Of a DNA stretch of 5,431 nucleotides, positions 1-5,162 are shown one piece after another; positions within the stretch are counted from its first letter, which is position 1, and each line of letters begins with the position of its first letter. Source of the stretch: Frankiaceae bacterium (GTDB lineage Bacteria; Actinomycetota; Actinomycetes; JAVEEB01); the NCBI GenBank assembly GCA_030840665.1, contig JAVEEB010000091.1, forward strand, positions 1-5,431, given 5' to 3'. The translations under genes were made by a program, and so were the position numbers. The notes under the pieces were generated by a model. The model searched no databases, had not been told where the DNA came from, and saw nothing but the letters and a program-made list of their open reading frames with translations.

Positions 1-870
1 CGGTGGAAGAGTCTCCGCGAGATGGCGGTGGATGCGGTCGCGGGTCTCGCGGTCAAGCACGCCGGTGGCCGCGTTGAGCGATGCGGCCGTTCCCTTCGGT
101 CCCATCAGCGGCACACCGTCGATCGTCGGCGTGCCGAACATGGGCAGGTTCGCGTCCACGAAACAGAAGCCGCGCTCCACCGCGATCGGCACCGGCGAGT
201 CGAAGGTCGCGAGTGCTGCCTGGACGGCTTCTCGCTGGCGGTTCAGGGACTCGAGCAGGTTGGAGCGGTCTCGACCGGCAATCATCAGTTGTTCACGGAC
301 GGGCGAGAACAAGCCTCCGGTACGACGAACCGCAACCGCCGCATCCTTGTAACGCTTGACGTCGATGACCCGCACGCCGGCGGACGTGACCGCGAGGACG
401 TCGATGTCGCCGTCGCGACGCCCCTTCCCGAGCTTGCGGTTGAGGAGAAGCAGGACGCTGTTGCCGCACAGCTCCGTGAGTCTGTCGGCTGCCTTGCGTT
501 CACCGATGGCACCTTGGGCGAAGGCGCGCGTGGACTGCGGCTCGTTCGTCACCGCGAGCAGAAAGCCACCGATCCGCGGGTGCGCTTCACGGATGTTCTT
601 CTCCCGCTTTGCCGACCGTCGCTCGTACTCCCGCTGCAAAGACTCGCCCGCCACGCCCGGACTCGCCGGCGAAGCCTGTTGCGGGATGGGTGGCACGAGC
701 GCCTGCGGGGTTGCCGTCGACAAGCGGCCGTCCTCTGAACCGGCGCACGACAAACACAGGACCGTCTTGGTGTCCGGGTCGTACGCGGCTTTAGTCTTCG
801 CCAGCAGTGCCTCGCCACACGTTCGGCAGGTCCCCGCGTACCGCAACGGCATCAGCTTGAGTTCGTTCAC
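1..870 (-). CDS. NERD (nuclease-related) domain protein with N-terminal zinc finger, C-terminus cut by window edge
   Basis: The minus frame from GTG at 870 stays open for 290 codons to the window edge, so the C-terminus is missing. Residues 15-42 hold a CxxC...CxxC pair (C15, C18, C39, C42), a probable small zinc ribbon. Residues 45-95 look like a polar, Pro/Ala-rich linker. The NERD domain starts near GAIGE (120-124). It has the restriction-nuclease-like core GDIDVLAV (154-161) and VIDVKRYK (168-175), where D157, D170 and K172 occupy the expected D...(D/E)xK positions. It continues with the helical segment NLLESLNRQREAVQAAL (204-220) and FCFVDANLPMF (235-245). NERD proteins are thought to process DNA, but most are uncharacterised. 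No signal peptide or membrane segment is seen, so it is probably cytosolic. I chose GTG 870 because it gives MNELKLMPLRYAGTC, a typical beginning for actinobacterial members as I recall them; ATG at 852 is the alternative. No clear Shine-Dalgarno precedes either. It is divergent from the protease pair. Confidence 0.85.
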   Translation of the reverse strand, partial: MNELKLMPLRYAGTCRTCGEALLAKTKAAYDPDTKTVLCLSCAGSEDGRLSTATPQALVPPIPQQASPASPGVAGESLQREYERRSAKREKNIREAHPRIGGFLLAVTNEPQSTRAFAQGAIGERKAADRLTELCGNSVLLLLNRKLGKGRRDGDIDVLAVTSAGVRVIDVKRYKDAAVAVRRTGGLFSPVREQLMIAGRDRSNLLESLNRQREAVQAALATFDSPVPIAVERGFCFVDANLPMFGTPTIDGVPLMGPKGTAASLNAATGVLDRETRDRIHRHLAETLPP

Positions 871-946
871 CTAACGTCCATCGGCAATGTGGAGCGCCGG
901 ATTCAGTCATCCGCCGCCGTCGCGTAACAACCTGGCCAGCCGCACC

Positions 947-975
947 TTGACGCTCATCGCAGGCGGTGCCAGCGT
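947..975 (+). promoter_or_regulatory. Candidate sigma70-type promoter for the prodomain-like/protease pair
   Basis: TTGACG (947-952) matches the -35 consensus at five of six bases. Seventeen bases later comes CAGCGT (970-975), a weak -10 that differs from the actinobacterial TAnnnT pattern at the first base. Transcription would start near 982, leaving a leader of about 28 nt that contains the ribosome-binding site at 1000-1004. Position and spacing are right, but the poor -10 makes this tentative. I found no convincing promoter for the divergent NERD gene in the same 139-bp gap. Confidence 0.3.
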
Positions 976-999
976 GGGCCCTGTCAGCCCCGGGCGAAC

Positions 1000-1004
1000 G
1001 GAGG
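1000..1004 (+). promoter_or_regulatory. Shine-Dalgarno GGAGG that fixes the GTG start at 1010
   Basis: GGAGG lies five bases before GTG 1010. The same CGGAGGC string with the same five-base spacing precedes the protease start at 1470 (GGAGG at 1460-1464). This argues against the longer in-frame start at 887, whose extra 41 residues look non-coding. Confidence 0.7.
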
Positions 1005-1009
1005 CGCCC

Positions 1010-1381
1010 GTGGATTTCATCCACCAAGCAGACGCCGCGGTCGCCGCGCTCGAACGAGCCCTCCTCGACGAACTGCCCGAGCAGGACCGCTCGTCGTCCG
1101 TCGTGTACTCCGACGGCGTCGTCCACCCGCCGCACACGCGACTGACCCTCGCCGGCCGCGAGTTGAGCGCGCCGGAGGAGTTCCTCGTCTGCTTCGTGGA
1201 CGAGGTGCCGGGCGCCAACTGGAGCCACCCGTGCCGGTACGTGACCGTGACCGCCGCCGCAGCTCGCCAAGACACCCCGGCGCTGTGGCCGCCGGAGATG
1301 GGTCGCCTTCCCGCCCCGTGGCGCCTGCTGTACCGCCCCGACGACGTACCCGAGTGGCAGGTGATGCCCACCGCCGACTGA
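1010..1381 (+). CDS. Small protein homologous to the N-terminal domain of the adjacent caspase-like protease
   Basis: This 123-residue protein belongs to no family I can name. Its second half aligns by eye with residues 59-103 of the downstream protease: SAPEE/TAPAE, then FVDEVPGANWSHPCRY (62-77) against FADDQPLANWGHPCRY, then DTPALWPPEM (88-97) against DQPALFPPDL. About 20 of 46 aligned positions are identical, with one single-residue gap. The first 20 residues (DFIHQADAAVAALERALLDEL) look like an amphipathic helix. There is no signal peptide, membrane segment or catalytic motif. GTG 1010 is preferred because of the GGAGG five bases upstream. The gene ends 88 bp before the protease and is probably co-transcribed with it. 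By inference it is a stand-alone copy of the protease's accessory domain that may bind the protease or compete for the same partner; this role is unproven. That it is a real gene is supported by the conserved protein match to its neighbour. Confidence 0.75.
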   Translation: MDFIHQADAAVAALERALLDELPEQDRSSSVVYSDGVVHPPHTRLTLAGRELSAPEEFLVCFVDEVPGANWSHPCRYVTVTAAAARQDTPALWPPEMGRLPAPWRLLYRPDDVPEWQVMPTAD

Positions 1382-1404
1382 CGGCTCGTCCCGCCACGTA
1401 TCAG

Positions 1405-1449
1405 ACCGGCCGGTTCGTCCTCTTTTCTACGACGCCCGGCCACGGCCGG
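1405..1449. repeat. Clustered GGCCGG inverted repeats between the prodomain-like gene and the protease gene
   Basis: The 88-bp spacer holds a perfect 10-bp palindrome, ACCGGCCGGT (1405-1414), and an inverted repeat, CCGGCC-AC-GGCCGG (1436-1449). The left palindrome can also pair with either arm of the right one, so mutually exclusive RNA hairpins are possible. A pyrimidine-rich stretch containing TCTTTTCT (1421-1428) lies between them. This could affect protease expression or be chance in GC-rich DNA. It is not a canonical terminator because the T-rich stretch does not directly follow a good stem with a loop. Confidence 0.3.
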
Positions 1450-1469
1450 ACCCCATTCCGGAGGCATCG

Positions 1470-2792
1470 ATGTCCGCACCCGACCTCAGCAACTTGCCCA
1501 CCCTCGACGAGGCGACGGCCGAGACCGTTCGCAATGCCGCGCTCGCCCAACTCGGCGACCAGAGCGAGGCGACCAACCTCGGCCTGCTCCCCCGGCTCCT
1601 GAGCATCGGAGTGGAGTTCGTGTTCATCGACACGACCGTGACCGCGCCCGCCGAGTGCGTACTCGTCTTCGCGGACGACCAGCCGCTCGCGAACTGGGGG
1701 CACCCGTGTCGCTATCAGTTCTTCGACACCGAGGGAACGCTGCTGGCCGACCAGCCGGCGCTGTTCCCCCCTGACCTCGAGCCCAATGCGGTGAAGCTCG
1801 ACTGGTTCCACGTGCCGGTCGTCTTCCCCGACCACGTCGAGGAGCCGGCGTCGCAAGCCGTCACCTGGCGAACGGTGCTCGGCACGTCGGGGCCGCTCGT
1901 CCTCGAGGACATCGACCACCGGTACGCCGTGCTGTTCACCTCGCTCATCTCCAATCGCCGACACGTCGAAGACCTCGAACTGCTCTACCGGACACTCACG
2001 GACGTCTACGGCTTCGCGACCGACCACATCCGCGTCGTCTGTTTCGACGGCACCGTCGGATGCACCGACTTCTCACCGATCGGCGACTGGGACGGCGACA
2101 AGACGCCGTACCAGTTGTACGTCGACGCGTCCGCCGCCGTCGCCGCGTTCGAGGACGCCGTCACTGAGCTCGCCGGCGTGATGAGCGACAAGTCATTGTT
2201 GTTCGTACACACCAACAACCACGGCGCCCCGCAAGGGCTCTGCATCGACACGTCGACGGTCGTCGACCCGTACACGTTCGGCACGATCGTCGCGTCCGCC
2301 GGCGCCATCGGGACGCTGGTTGTCACGATGGAGCAGTGCTACTCCGGTGCGTTCCAGCGCGCGACGATCGACAACAGCGCGGCGACGCAAACCGTCTTCA
2401 CCTCCGCGGTGCCCGCCGACAAGGTCTCCGCCGGCGACGCGCACTTCGACCCGTGGGCGCGCAACTTCATCGAGGCGCTGCGCGGTGGAACGGCGTACGG
2501 GCTCGACCTGCCCGGCACGGCCGACCCGGACGGCAGCGAAAGCGTGTCGATGCGCGAGGCGTTCGACTACTCGGTCGTCAACAACAACAACGCGCTGGAC
2601 GACCCGCAGTACGAGGACAAACCGTCGGGCTGCGGCGACCAGATTTTCCTTGGTACGAAGCACACCATCATCACGCTGCCGGACGCGGTCGACGACGGCA
2701 CCCGCATGGCGGACAGCGGCACCGGTTCGACCGACGATGTGATGGCGACAAGCGGCTCCGGCGACACCGACTCGAGCGGCCAGCAGACCTAA
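1470..2792 (+). CDS. Caspase/legumain-like (clan CD) cysteine protease with N-terminal accessory domain
   Basis: The 440-residue product is predicted to cut proteins with a Cys-His dyad. The catalytic region starts near YAVLFTSLISNRRHVEDLELLYRTL (152-176), matching the first strand and helix of C13-type enzymes. The histidine is in FVHTNNHG (245-252, H251). The cysteine is in LVVTMEQCYSGAF (283-295, C290), preceded by a hydrophobic strand; ExCxSG is closer to legumain-type C13 than to metazoan caspases (QACxG). SAVPADKVSAGD (312-323) and the DPQYEDKPSGCGDQIFLG segment (378-395) are also familiar from such folds. Residues 59-117 form the accessory domain shared with the small upstream protein, including ANWGHPCRY (74-82) and PALFPPDL (96-103). 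Residues 413-440 are a Gly/Ser/Thr/Asp-rich tail, probably disordered. No signal peptide or membrane segment is present, so it is likely cytosolic. GGAGG lies five bases before ATG. Substrate and cleavage preference cannot be read from the sequence. I am confident of the clan, less so of the exact family (C13 or C14). Confidence 0.85.
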   Translation: MSAPDLSNLPTLDEATAETVRNAALAQLGDQSEATNLGLLPRLLSIGVEFVFIDTTVTAPAECVLVFADDQPLANWGHPCRYQFFDTEGTLLADQPALFPPDLEPNAVKLDWFHVPVVFPDHVEEPASQAVTWRTVLGTSGPLVLEDIDHRYAVLFTSLISNRRHVEDLELLYRTLTDVYGFATDHIRVVCFDGTVGCTDFSPIGDWDGDKTPYQLYVDASAAVAAFEDAVTELAGVMSDKSLLFVHTNNHGAPQGLCIDTSTVVDPYTFGTIVASAGAIGTLVVTMEQCYSGAFQRATIDNSAATQTVFTSAVPADKVSAGDAHFDPWARNFIEALRGGTAYGLDLPGTADPDGSESVSMREAFDYSVVNNNNALDDPQYEDKPSGCGDQIFLGTKHTIITLPDAVDDGTRMADSGTGSTDDVMATSGSGDTDSSGQQT

Positions 2793-2820
2793 TCGTCAAA
2801 CCACGTTCTTTTCCGCTCGA

Positions 2821-2847
2821 TGTCACATTCACCGCGGCTGTCTCGTC
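2821..2847 (+). promoter_or_regulatory. ECF41 sigma-factor promoter (TGTCACA-N16-CGTC)
   Basis: TGTCACA (2821-2827) is followed after exactly 16 bases by CGTC (2844-2847). This is the -35/-10 pair described for ECF41 sigma factors. It starts 28 bp after the protease stop and its start point would lie near 2854, about 25 nt before the epimerase start. Finding it directly upstream of an epimerase gene and an ECF41 sigma gene makes chance unlikely. It also supports an epimerase start around 2879 rather than any upstream one. Confidence 0.82.
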
Positions 2848-2878
2848 TCGGGTGCAACACACTGAGAAGCGGATGGTG

Positions 2879-3817
2879 ATGGTCATGCGGGTGTTCGTGG
2901 CAGGCGGAACGGGAGTTGTCGGGCGTCGGCTCGTGCCGGGGCTGGTCGAGCGAGGGCATCACGTGACGGCCACGACGACGAGTCCGGCAAAGCTCGACCT
3001 GTTGACGCAGCTCGGGGCCGACGGCGTCGTCATGGATGGCCTGGACGCGGTGGCCGTGGGCGAAGCGGTCGCGAAGGCACGGCCGGACGTGATCGTGCAC
3101 CAGATGACGGCGATCGCCGAGGTCCATGCCGGAAAGCCGAACATGAAGCACTTCGACCGGTGGTTCGAGCCGACGATCCGGTTGCGTACCGAGGGCACGG
3201 ATCACCTGTTGGCGGCGGCCGAGGCGACCGGCGTGCCTCACGTGGTGGCGCAGAGCTACGCCAGCTGGAACGGCCTTCGCTCCGGCGGTTGGGTGAAGAC
3301 GGAGGACGACCCGCTCGACCCGCTGCAAGGGACGGCCGCGGAGGTGGGGATGCGCGCGATCCGCCACCTCGAGGAGGCAGTCCTGGCGTACGGCGGCGCG
3401 GTCCTTCGCTACGGCGGCCTGTACGGGCCCGGCGCTACCGACGACCAGGTCGCACTCGTGCGCAAGCGCCAGTTCCCCCTCGTCGGGCGCGCCACGGGCC
3501 ACACCTCGTGGCTGCACTGCGACGACGCGGCGAGCGCTACCGTCCTGGCTGTGGAGCAACACGCGACGGGTGTTTTCAACATCGTCGACGACGAACCCGT
3601 CGCCGCGAACGAGTGGCTGCCGTATCTCGCCAAATGCGCGGGTGCGAAGGCCCCGATACGTGTGCCCGTCTGGCTCGCGCGCGTGCTCGCGGGTGATGTC
3701 GCCGTGACGATGATGACCGAGGGCCGCGGGTTCTCGAACGCCAAAGCCAAGCGGGAGCTCGGCTGGGAGTTGCGCTATCCGTCATGGCGGCAAGGCTTCC
3801 GGGACGGACTGACGTGA
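2879..3817 (+). CDS. NAD(P)-binding epimerase/dehydratase-like protein (atypical extended SDR), ECF41-associated
   Basis: The 312-residue product has a Rossmann fold of the short-chain dehydrogenase type. The dinucleotide loop is GGTGVVG (9-15). Other family signatures are PDVIVHQMTA (69-78), LRYGGLYGPG (176-185), WLHCDDAASA (211-220), FNIVDDEP (233-240) and SNAKAKRELGW (286-296). The usual YxxxK catalytic pair is absent: the expected helix reads VGMRAIRHLEEA (156-167). This appears normal for this subgroup, so the chemistry is uncertain and no substrate can be assigned. ECF41 sigma factors are characteristically linked to 'COE' genes (carboxymuconolactone decarboxylase, oxidoreductase, epimerase), and this is the E-type partner. 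Three in-frame ATGs occur at 2873, 2879 and 2885. I chose 2879 because GAGAAG (2864-2869) lies nine bases before it; 2885 is equally possible. The frame is open far upstream into the protease gene, but the promoter at 2821-2847 rules that extension out. Confidence 0.87.
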   Translation: MVMRVFVAGGTGVVGRRLVPGLVERGHHVTATTTSPAKLDLLTQLGADGVVMDGLDAVAVGEAVAKARPDVIVHQMTAIAEVHAGKPNMKHFDRWFEPTIRLRTEGTDHLLAAAEATGVPHVVAQSYASWNGLRSGGWVKTEDDPLDPLQGTAAEVGMRAIRHLEEAVLAYGGAVLRYGGLYGPGATDDQVALVRKRQFPLVGRATGHTSWLHCDDAASATVLAVEQHATGVFNIVDDEPVAANEWLPYLAKCAGAKAPIRVPVWLARVLAGDVAVTMMTEGRGFSNAKAKRELGWELRYPSWRQGFRDGLT

Positions 3818-3844
3818 ACAGCCGGGACGGGTTGATGTGAGCAG
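3800..3844 (+). repeat. 23-bp-period tandem duplication across the epimerase stop and sigma start
   Basis: Copy one is 3800-3821 and copy two is 3823-3844. They match at 18 of 22 positions, and all four differences are transitions (copy-one positions 3808, 3809, 3813 and 3818). Each copy carries a CGGGACGG ribosome-binding-like string followed by a GTGA. In copy one the GTGA (3814-3817) contains the epimerase stop. In copy two it (3837-3840) contains the sigma-factor start. Confidence 0.75.
3814..3840 (+). CDS. Putative 8-codon coupling mini-ORF between epimerase and sigma factor
   Basis: GTG at 3814 overlaps the epimerase stop (GTGA, 3814-3817). It opens a frame encoding MNSRDGLM that ends with TGA at 3838-3840, which itself overlaps the sigma-factor GTG (GTGA, 3837-3840). 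The string GGGACGG (3801-3807) could serve as its ribosome-binding site. It arose through the tandem duplication here: 23 bp is not a multiple of three, so the duplicated start runs into a different frame. It may hand ribosomes from the epimerase to the sigma gene by two termination-reinitiation steps. Translation is unproven. Confidence 0.3.
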   Translation: MNSRDGLM

Positions 3845-4787
3845 AGTCGACGAGTTCGAGGAACTGCGACCGTTGCTGTTCGCCATCGCCTACCGGATTC
3901 TCGGCAGCGTGACGGAGGCTGAGGACGCGGTCCAGGAGTCGTGGTTGCGCTGCGAGGCGACCCCGACGGTGCCGACGTCCACGAAGGCTTTCCTGTCCGC
4001 TGTCGTCACGCGGATCGCGATCGACGTGCTGCGCTCGGCGCGCCACCGTCGCGAGCAGTACATCGGGGCGTGGTTCCCGGAGCCCTTGCTGACTGATCCG
4101 TACGACGACCCCGAGCGCTCCGCCGAACTCGCCGACTCGTTGTCCATGGCCGCGTTGCTGTTGCTCGAACGCCTGTCCCCGCTGGAGCGCGCCGTGTTCG
4201 TGCTGCGCGAGGTGTTCGGCTTCGGCTTCCCGGAGGTCGCGTCGGCCGTGGGCCGCACGGAGGCCGCCTGCCGGCAGCTCGCGGCGAGGGCCCGGCGCCA
4301 CGTCGATGAAGGCAGGCCACGGTTCGACGCCGACCGGCAGAAGCGCGACGAGCTCGCGTCCCGCTTCTTCGACGCCTTCCGGGAAGGTGACGTGGCTGCA
4401 CTCCGCGACCTGCTGGCGGCGGATGTGCAGATGGTCGGGGACGCCGGCGGGAAGGCGCCGCAGTGGGCCCGGAGCGTCGTAGGCGCCGACAAGGTCGCCC
4501 GGGTGCTCGTGGCATTGGCCGAACCGTTTTTCCTCATCGGCGGCGGAGTCGAGCCACAGTCGGTGAACGGCCAGCCCGGGGCGGTGTTCCGCGACAGGGA
4601 CGGCAAGGTGCTCAACACCTGGACCCTCGACATCCTCGATGGCGGGATACAGGTGATCCGCGTCGTGCTCAACCCGGAGAAGCTCGGGCACCTGGGCCCG
4701 GTGGCCGACGCCTACGCCGTCCTCCGCGAGGCCAACGACGCACGCCGGCGCGGCGGCGAAGGTGCCGCATCTTCCAAGCCGGCCTGA
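3837..4787 (+). CDS. sigJ: ECF41-group RNA polymerase sigma factor (SigJ-like) with C-terminal SnoaL-like domain
   Basis: The 316-residue product directs RNA polymerase to a small set of promoters. Region sigma2 spans roughly residues 5-75, with FAIAYRILGSVTEAEDAVQESWLR (15-38). Sigma4 spans about 103-158, with LSPLERAVFVLREVFGFGFPEVASAVGRT as its helix-turn-helix. Residues 168-300 form the SnoaL/NTF2-like extension that replaces a separate anti-sigma factor in this group. All three ECF41 hallmarks are present, two in variant form: WFPEP (79-83) for the linker WLPEP, GDAGGKAPQ (201-209) for DGGGK, and NPEKL (279-283) for NPDKL. M. tuberculosis SigJ belongs to this group, hence the symbol. GTG 3837 starts 19 bp after the epimerase stop, with GGGACGG (3824-3830) as a possible ribosome-binding site. 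No separate promoter is visible, so it is probably transcribed with the epimerase from the ECF41 promoter. No anti-sigma gene follows, as expected. Confidence 0.92.
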   Translation: MSRVDEFEELRPLLFAIAYRILGSVTEAEDAVQESWLRCEATPTVPTSTKAFLSAVVTRIAIDVLRSARHRREQYIGAWFPEPLLTDPYDDPERSAELADSLSMAALLLLERLSPLERAVFVLREVFGFGFPEVASAVGRTEAACRQLAARARRHVDEGRPRFDADRQKRDELASRFFDAFREGDVAALRDLLAADVQMVGDAGGKAPQWARSVVGADKVARVLVALAEPFFLIGGGVEPQSVNGQPGAVFRDRDGKVLNTWTLDILDGGIQVIRVVLNPEKLGHLGPVADAYAVLREANDARRRGGEGAASSKPA

Positions 4788-4907
4788 TGGAACGCGTCTG
4801 ACGAGCCTGCGCGCGATCAACCTCGATAATCCCAGGACGCCACCCGCGCGGCGCGCGCTCGACGGCCGGCTGCCCTCCCGCGCCGTCAACACGCGGGCCG
4901 CCGCACC

Positions 4908-4936
4908 TTGCGTCACGCGTCGTACGTGCATAGCGT
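4908..4936 (+). promoter_or_regulatory. Candidate sigma70-type promoter upstream of the ScyD-like gene
   Basis: TTGCGT (4908-4913) and TAGCGT (4931-4936) are separated by 17 bases and fit TTGnnn / TAnnnT of actinobacterial housekeeping promoters. The start would fall near 4943-4944, giving a leader of about 220 nt before the ScyD-like gene or a leaderless start at GTG 4944. Confidence 0.4.
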
Positions 4937-4943
4937 CGAGGCC

Positions 4944-5003
4944 GTGACGGAGCGGCCACCGTGCCCATTCTCACAATCGAACGGCGGTCCCGGACGAGTC
5001 TGA
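4944..5003 (+). CDS. Candidate leaderless 19-residue ORF in the ScyD-like gene leader
   Basis: GTG 4944 begins eight bases after the putative -10 TAGCGT, the spacing typical of leaderless actinobacterial genes. The product would be VTERPPCPFSQSNGGPGRV, with valine read as the initiating methionine. It has no recognisable motif and ends 159 bp before the next gene. It could be a leader peptide or an artefact of a chance GTG. Confidence 0.2.
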   Translation: MTERPPCPFSQSNGGPGRV

Positions 5004-5042
5004 GTGCGGTGCGCATCTCGGCCACGACGCGCGACTTTCCGC

Positions 5043-5058
5043 CGTCGGCTCGCCGACG
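5043..5058. repeat. Perfect inverted repeat CGTCGGC-TC-GCCGACG
   Basis: Seven-base arms flank a two-base centre, 104 bp before the ScyD-like start. No T-run follows, so it is not a typical terminator. It may be a protein-binding site, but GC-rich palindromes of this size occur by chance. Confidence 0.3.
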
Positions 5059-5090
5059 AAGATCGCGTGCCGAGCTGCACGGACTACCGA

Positions 5091-5103
5091 TTGTGGACCA
5101 CAA
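5091..5103. promoter_or_regulatory. Perfect 13-bp palindrome TTGTGG-A-CCACAA, candidate operator
   Basis: Six-base arms mirror exactly around a single A, 59 bp upstream of the ScyD-like ATG. The AT-containing half-site stands out in otherwise very GC-rich DNA and has the size and symmetry of a site for a dimeric repressor. No regulator gene is adjacent, so the binding protein is unknown. Confidence 0.4.
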
Positions 5104-5162
5104 CCTGGCGGCCCTCTGGGTGGCAGCGTCTGGCGCGCGCACCGCTGATCTGAGGAGTGGCC

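Larger units (their letters stand above)
4788..5162. other. 375-bp intergenic region between the sigma factor and the ScyD-like gene
   Basis: I see no convincing protein gene here. Open frames exist on both strands (for example plus 4961-5377 and minus 4669-5250), but their products are Arg/Ser/Ala-rich without recognisable motifs and run across real genes. The left part is extremely GC-rich. It has a weak inverted repeat, GACGGC (4861-4866) with GCCGTC (4882-4887), but no T-tract, so I do not call a terminator. The right part holds a promoter-like pair, a short leaderless-type ORF and two perfect inverted repeats, listed separately. Confidence 0.6.

Noticed and set aside
22..738. Plus-strand frames across the NERD gene
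   Set aside because: The minus strand shows the complete zinc finger and NERD motifs; the plus products are Arg-rich antisense readings.
887..1009. An earlier ATG start for the 123-residue protein
   Set aside because: The extra 41 residues show no similarity to the protease N-terminus, and GGAGG is spaced for GTG 1010.
907..1479. A 190-codon minus-strand frame over the prodomain-like gene
   Set aside because: The plus-strand product matches the neighbouring protease domain and has a good ribosome-binding site; the minus product is Ser/Arg-rich without motifs.
1401..2027. A 208-codon minus-strand frame antisense to the protease
   Set aside because: The plus strand encodes conserved protease and accessory-domain motifs here; the antisense product has none.
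2316..2340. A TTGTCACG string inside the protease gene as a second ECF41 promoter
   Set aside because: It lacks the full TGTCACA and a properly spaced CGTC, and it lies over conserved codons of the catalytic strand.
2580..2591. An AAC trinucleotide repeat
   Set aside because: It only encodes four asparagines in the protease and is too short to be of interest.
2336..2878. An upstream extension of the epimerase frame into the protease gene
   Set aside because: The extension overlaps the protease in another frame, has Arg/Gln-rich low-quality sequence, and would place the ECF41 promoter inside the coding region. The Rossmann fold begins at residue 3 of the chosen start.
4861..4887. A GACGGC/GCCGTC stem as a terminator after the sigma gene
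   Set aside because: Six-base arms with a 15-base loop and no following T-tract are not convincing in such GC-rich DNA.
3576..4931. A 451-codon open frame on the minus strand over the epimerase end and the sigma gene
   Set aside because: It is antisense to two clearly recognised genes, and its product is His/Arg/Pro-rich without any motif. It is a shadow of high GC at third positions.
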